Assembly: GCF_020829625.1 (NCBI RefSeq)
Contig: NZ_JAIVFX010000009.1
Location: 124,001 to 188,000 of the forward strand
DNA: 64,000 nucleotides
From: Nostoc sp. XA010
GTDB lineage: Bacteria; Cyanobacteriota; Cyanobacteriia; Cyanobacteriales; Nostocaceae
Direction: 5' to 3'
How positions within the stretch are numbered: the stretch's first letter is position 1; every line of letters starts with the position of its first letter. Shown here one piece after another: positions 63,387 through 64,000 of the stretch. The position numbers were made by a program, and so were the translations under genes. The notes below the pieces were generated by a model. It searched no databases. It was not told the origin of the DNA and saw only the letters and a list, made by a program, of their open reading frames with translations.

Positions 63387-63968
63387 TTAGAACGGGTTTC
63401 CTTTTTCTTTTCTTTGTCGAAGCAAAGCTTCTTCGTACCACTCTAATTCATCCAAAAATTGACCAACTCTTTTCGTCAAAGCCGCTTCTTGTGAAGCACC
63501 TGTTTCAGAAAGAGACTCCCCAATTTTAGAAATGGCAAAAATACTTGAAATAGTAGGCATTCCCATCTCTGACAGAAAAGCGCGTAACTGTATAGCTGCC
63601 CGCACTCCTCCAAAGCTACTAACTGAGTAAGAAACAATACCAGCCGGACGGAAAAAGTATTCTTCTAGATAGTGAGCCATCAGGTTGCTCAACCCTGGCT
63701 GAATGGAATGGTTATACTCTCCCGCAACAACTACAAAACCGTCTGCTGTTCGGATATGCTCTGCTAGCTCTTCCATCTTTGCAGGAGCCTGGCCTTTGCC
63801 ATACTCCTTATACATCCGGTCTAAGATGCCAAAGTCATACTCCTTTGCATCTGCAAAAATCACCTCATGGTTTCTTTGATTAAGCTGATCAATCATGAAT
63901 CTGGCAGCTTTAATGCCCTGGCGATCGCTCCTGTAGGAACCATAGAAGACTACTGTTTTGAAGCTCAT
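63387..63968 (-). CDS. NAD(P)H-dependent FMN reductase
   Basis: A 193-residue flavodoxin-like reductase. FMN phosphate loop region: VFYGSYRSDRQGIKAARFMI near the N-terminus. The second block is DGFVVVAGEYNHSIQPGLSN, with the typical PEYN-like motif as GEYN, and then PAGIVSYSVSSFGGVRAAIQ. The family includes azo- and quinone reductases such as ChrR and SsuE-like enzymes; the substrate is not clear. Upstream start MSFKTVVFYGSYR fits well. It is on the same strand as the PanE-like gene, separated by about 66 bases, so co-transcription is possible. Confidence 0.92.
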   Translation of the reverse strand: MSFKTVVFYGSYRSDRQGIKAARFMIDQLNQRNHEVIFADAKEYDFGILDRMYKEYGKGQAPAKMEELAEHIRTADGFVVVAGEYNHSIQPGLSNLMAHYLEEYFFRPAGIVSYSVSSFGGVRAAIQLRAFLSEMGMPTISSIFAISKIGESLSETGASQEAALTKRVGQFLDELEWYEEALLRQRKEKGNPF

Positions 63969-64000
63969 GATGAATGATTTTTAACAAATAAATGGTTAAA

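Overview
The window looks like chromosomal DNA of a filamentous, probably heterocyst-forming cyanobacterium of the Nostoc/Anabaena type. The reasons are: very many HIP1 octamers (GCGATCGC); cyanobacterial families such as a kaiABC clock cluster with a short KaiA, a cyAbrB regulator, a Ycf20-like protein, a photosystem II S4-domain protein, cyanobacterial-type Hfq and plant/cyanobacterial glycerate kinase; a TolC-like exporter directly after kaiC, the same arrangement I recall for Anabaena hgdD; and abundant short tandemly repeated repetitive sequences (STRRs: heptamers of the TTAGTCA, AGGAGTT and GGGAGCAGG kinds) between and even inside genes. No rRNA, tRNA or CRISPR array was recognised.

Layout. 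1-1.1 kb: start of a TPR-like gene leaving the window and the wreck of an HstK-type Ser/Thr-His kinase. 1.2-7.7 kb: K+/Na+:H+ antiporter, hfq/dapF (divergent), an EamA exporter and an overlapping ada-alkA alkylation-repair pair. 8.1-14.6 kb: two Uma2-type nucleases flanking two tandem paralogous sensor kinases, the first with a decayed ATP-binding domain. 14.7-18.5 kb: ureEFG and a fused peptide/nickel-type ABC ATPase. 18.8-23.2 kb: an accessory block with an unrecognised two-gene module (about 244 and 988 aa, overlapping) followed by a RelE-type toxin-antitoxin pair. 23.3-30.7 kb: SSB-like protein, FAD monooxygenase, a decayed IS200/IS605-like segment, a MalK-type ATPase, a phosphodiester-glycosidase-like lipoprotein and a DUF4912 protein. 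31.1-34.1 kb: truncated kinase, truncated response regulator and an intact hybrid kinase. 34.2-41 kb: SnoaL-like protein, pyrR, cbiB, an Rrf2 regulator, cyAbrB, a CLC transporter and a zinc-ribbon membrane protein. 41.1-48 kb: lipid kinase, exoD, a three-unit array of putative small RNAs, SDR, S4 protein, a Phd-type antitoxin with a palindrome-broken toxin, and conserved unknowns. 48.3-57.3 kb: kaiA-kaiB-kaiC-hgdD on the minus strand and, divergent from it, a large kinase with pseudo-receiver domains. 57.4-64 kb: GT39 glycosyltransferase, lipoprotein, Ycf20-like protein, glycerate kinase, PanE-like reductase and FMN reductase.

Themes. (1) Signal transduction is heavily represented and several kinase genes are visibly decaying. 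(2) STRRs intrude in frame into at least three coding sequences and supply the stop codons of several others. (3) The best candidates for something undescribed are the 18.8-22.5 kb two-gene module, the tandem terminator-ended units at 42.65-43.02 kb (minus strand), and the kai-adjacent pseudo-receiver kinase with its overlapping 29-codon upstream reading frame. All assignments come from reading the sequence; no database search was run.
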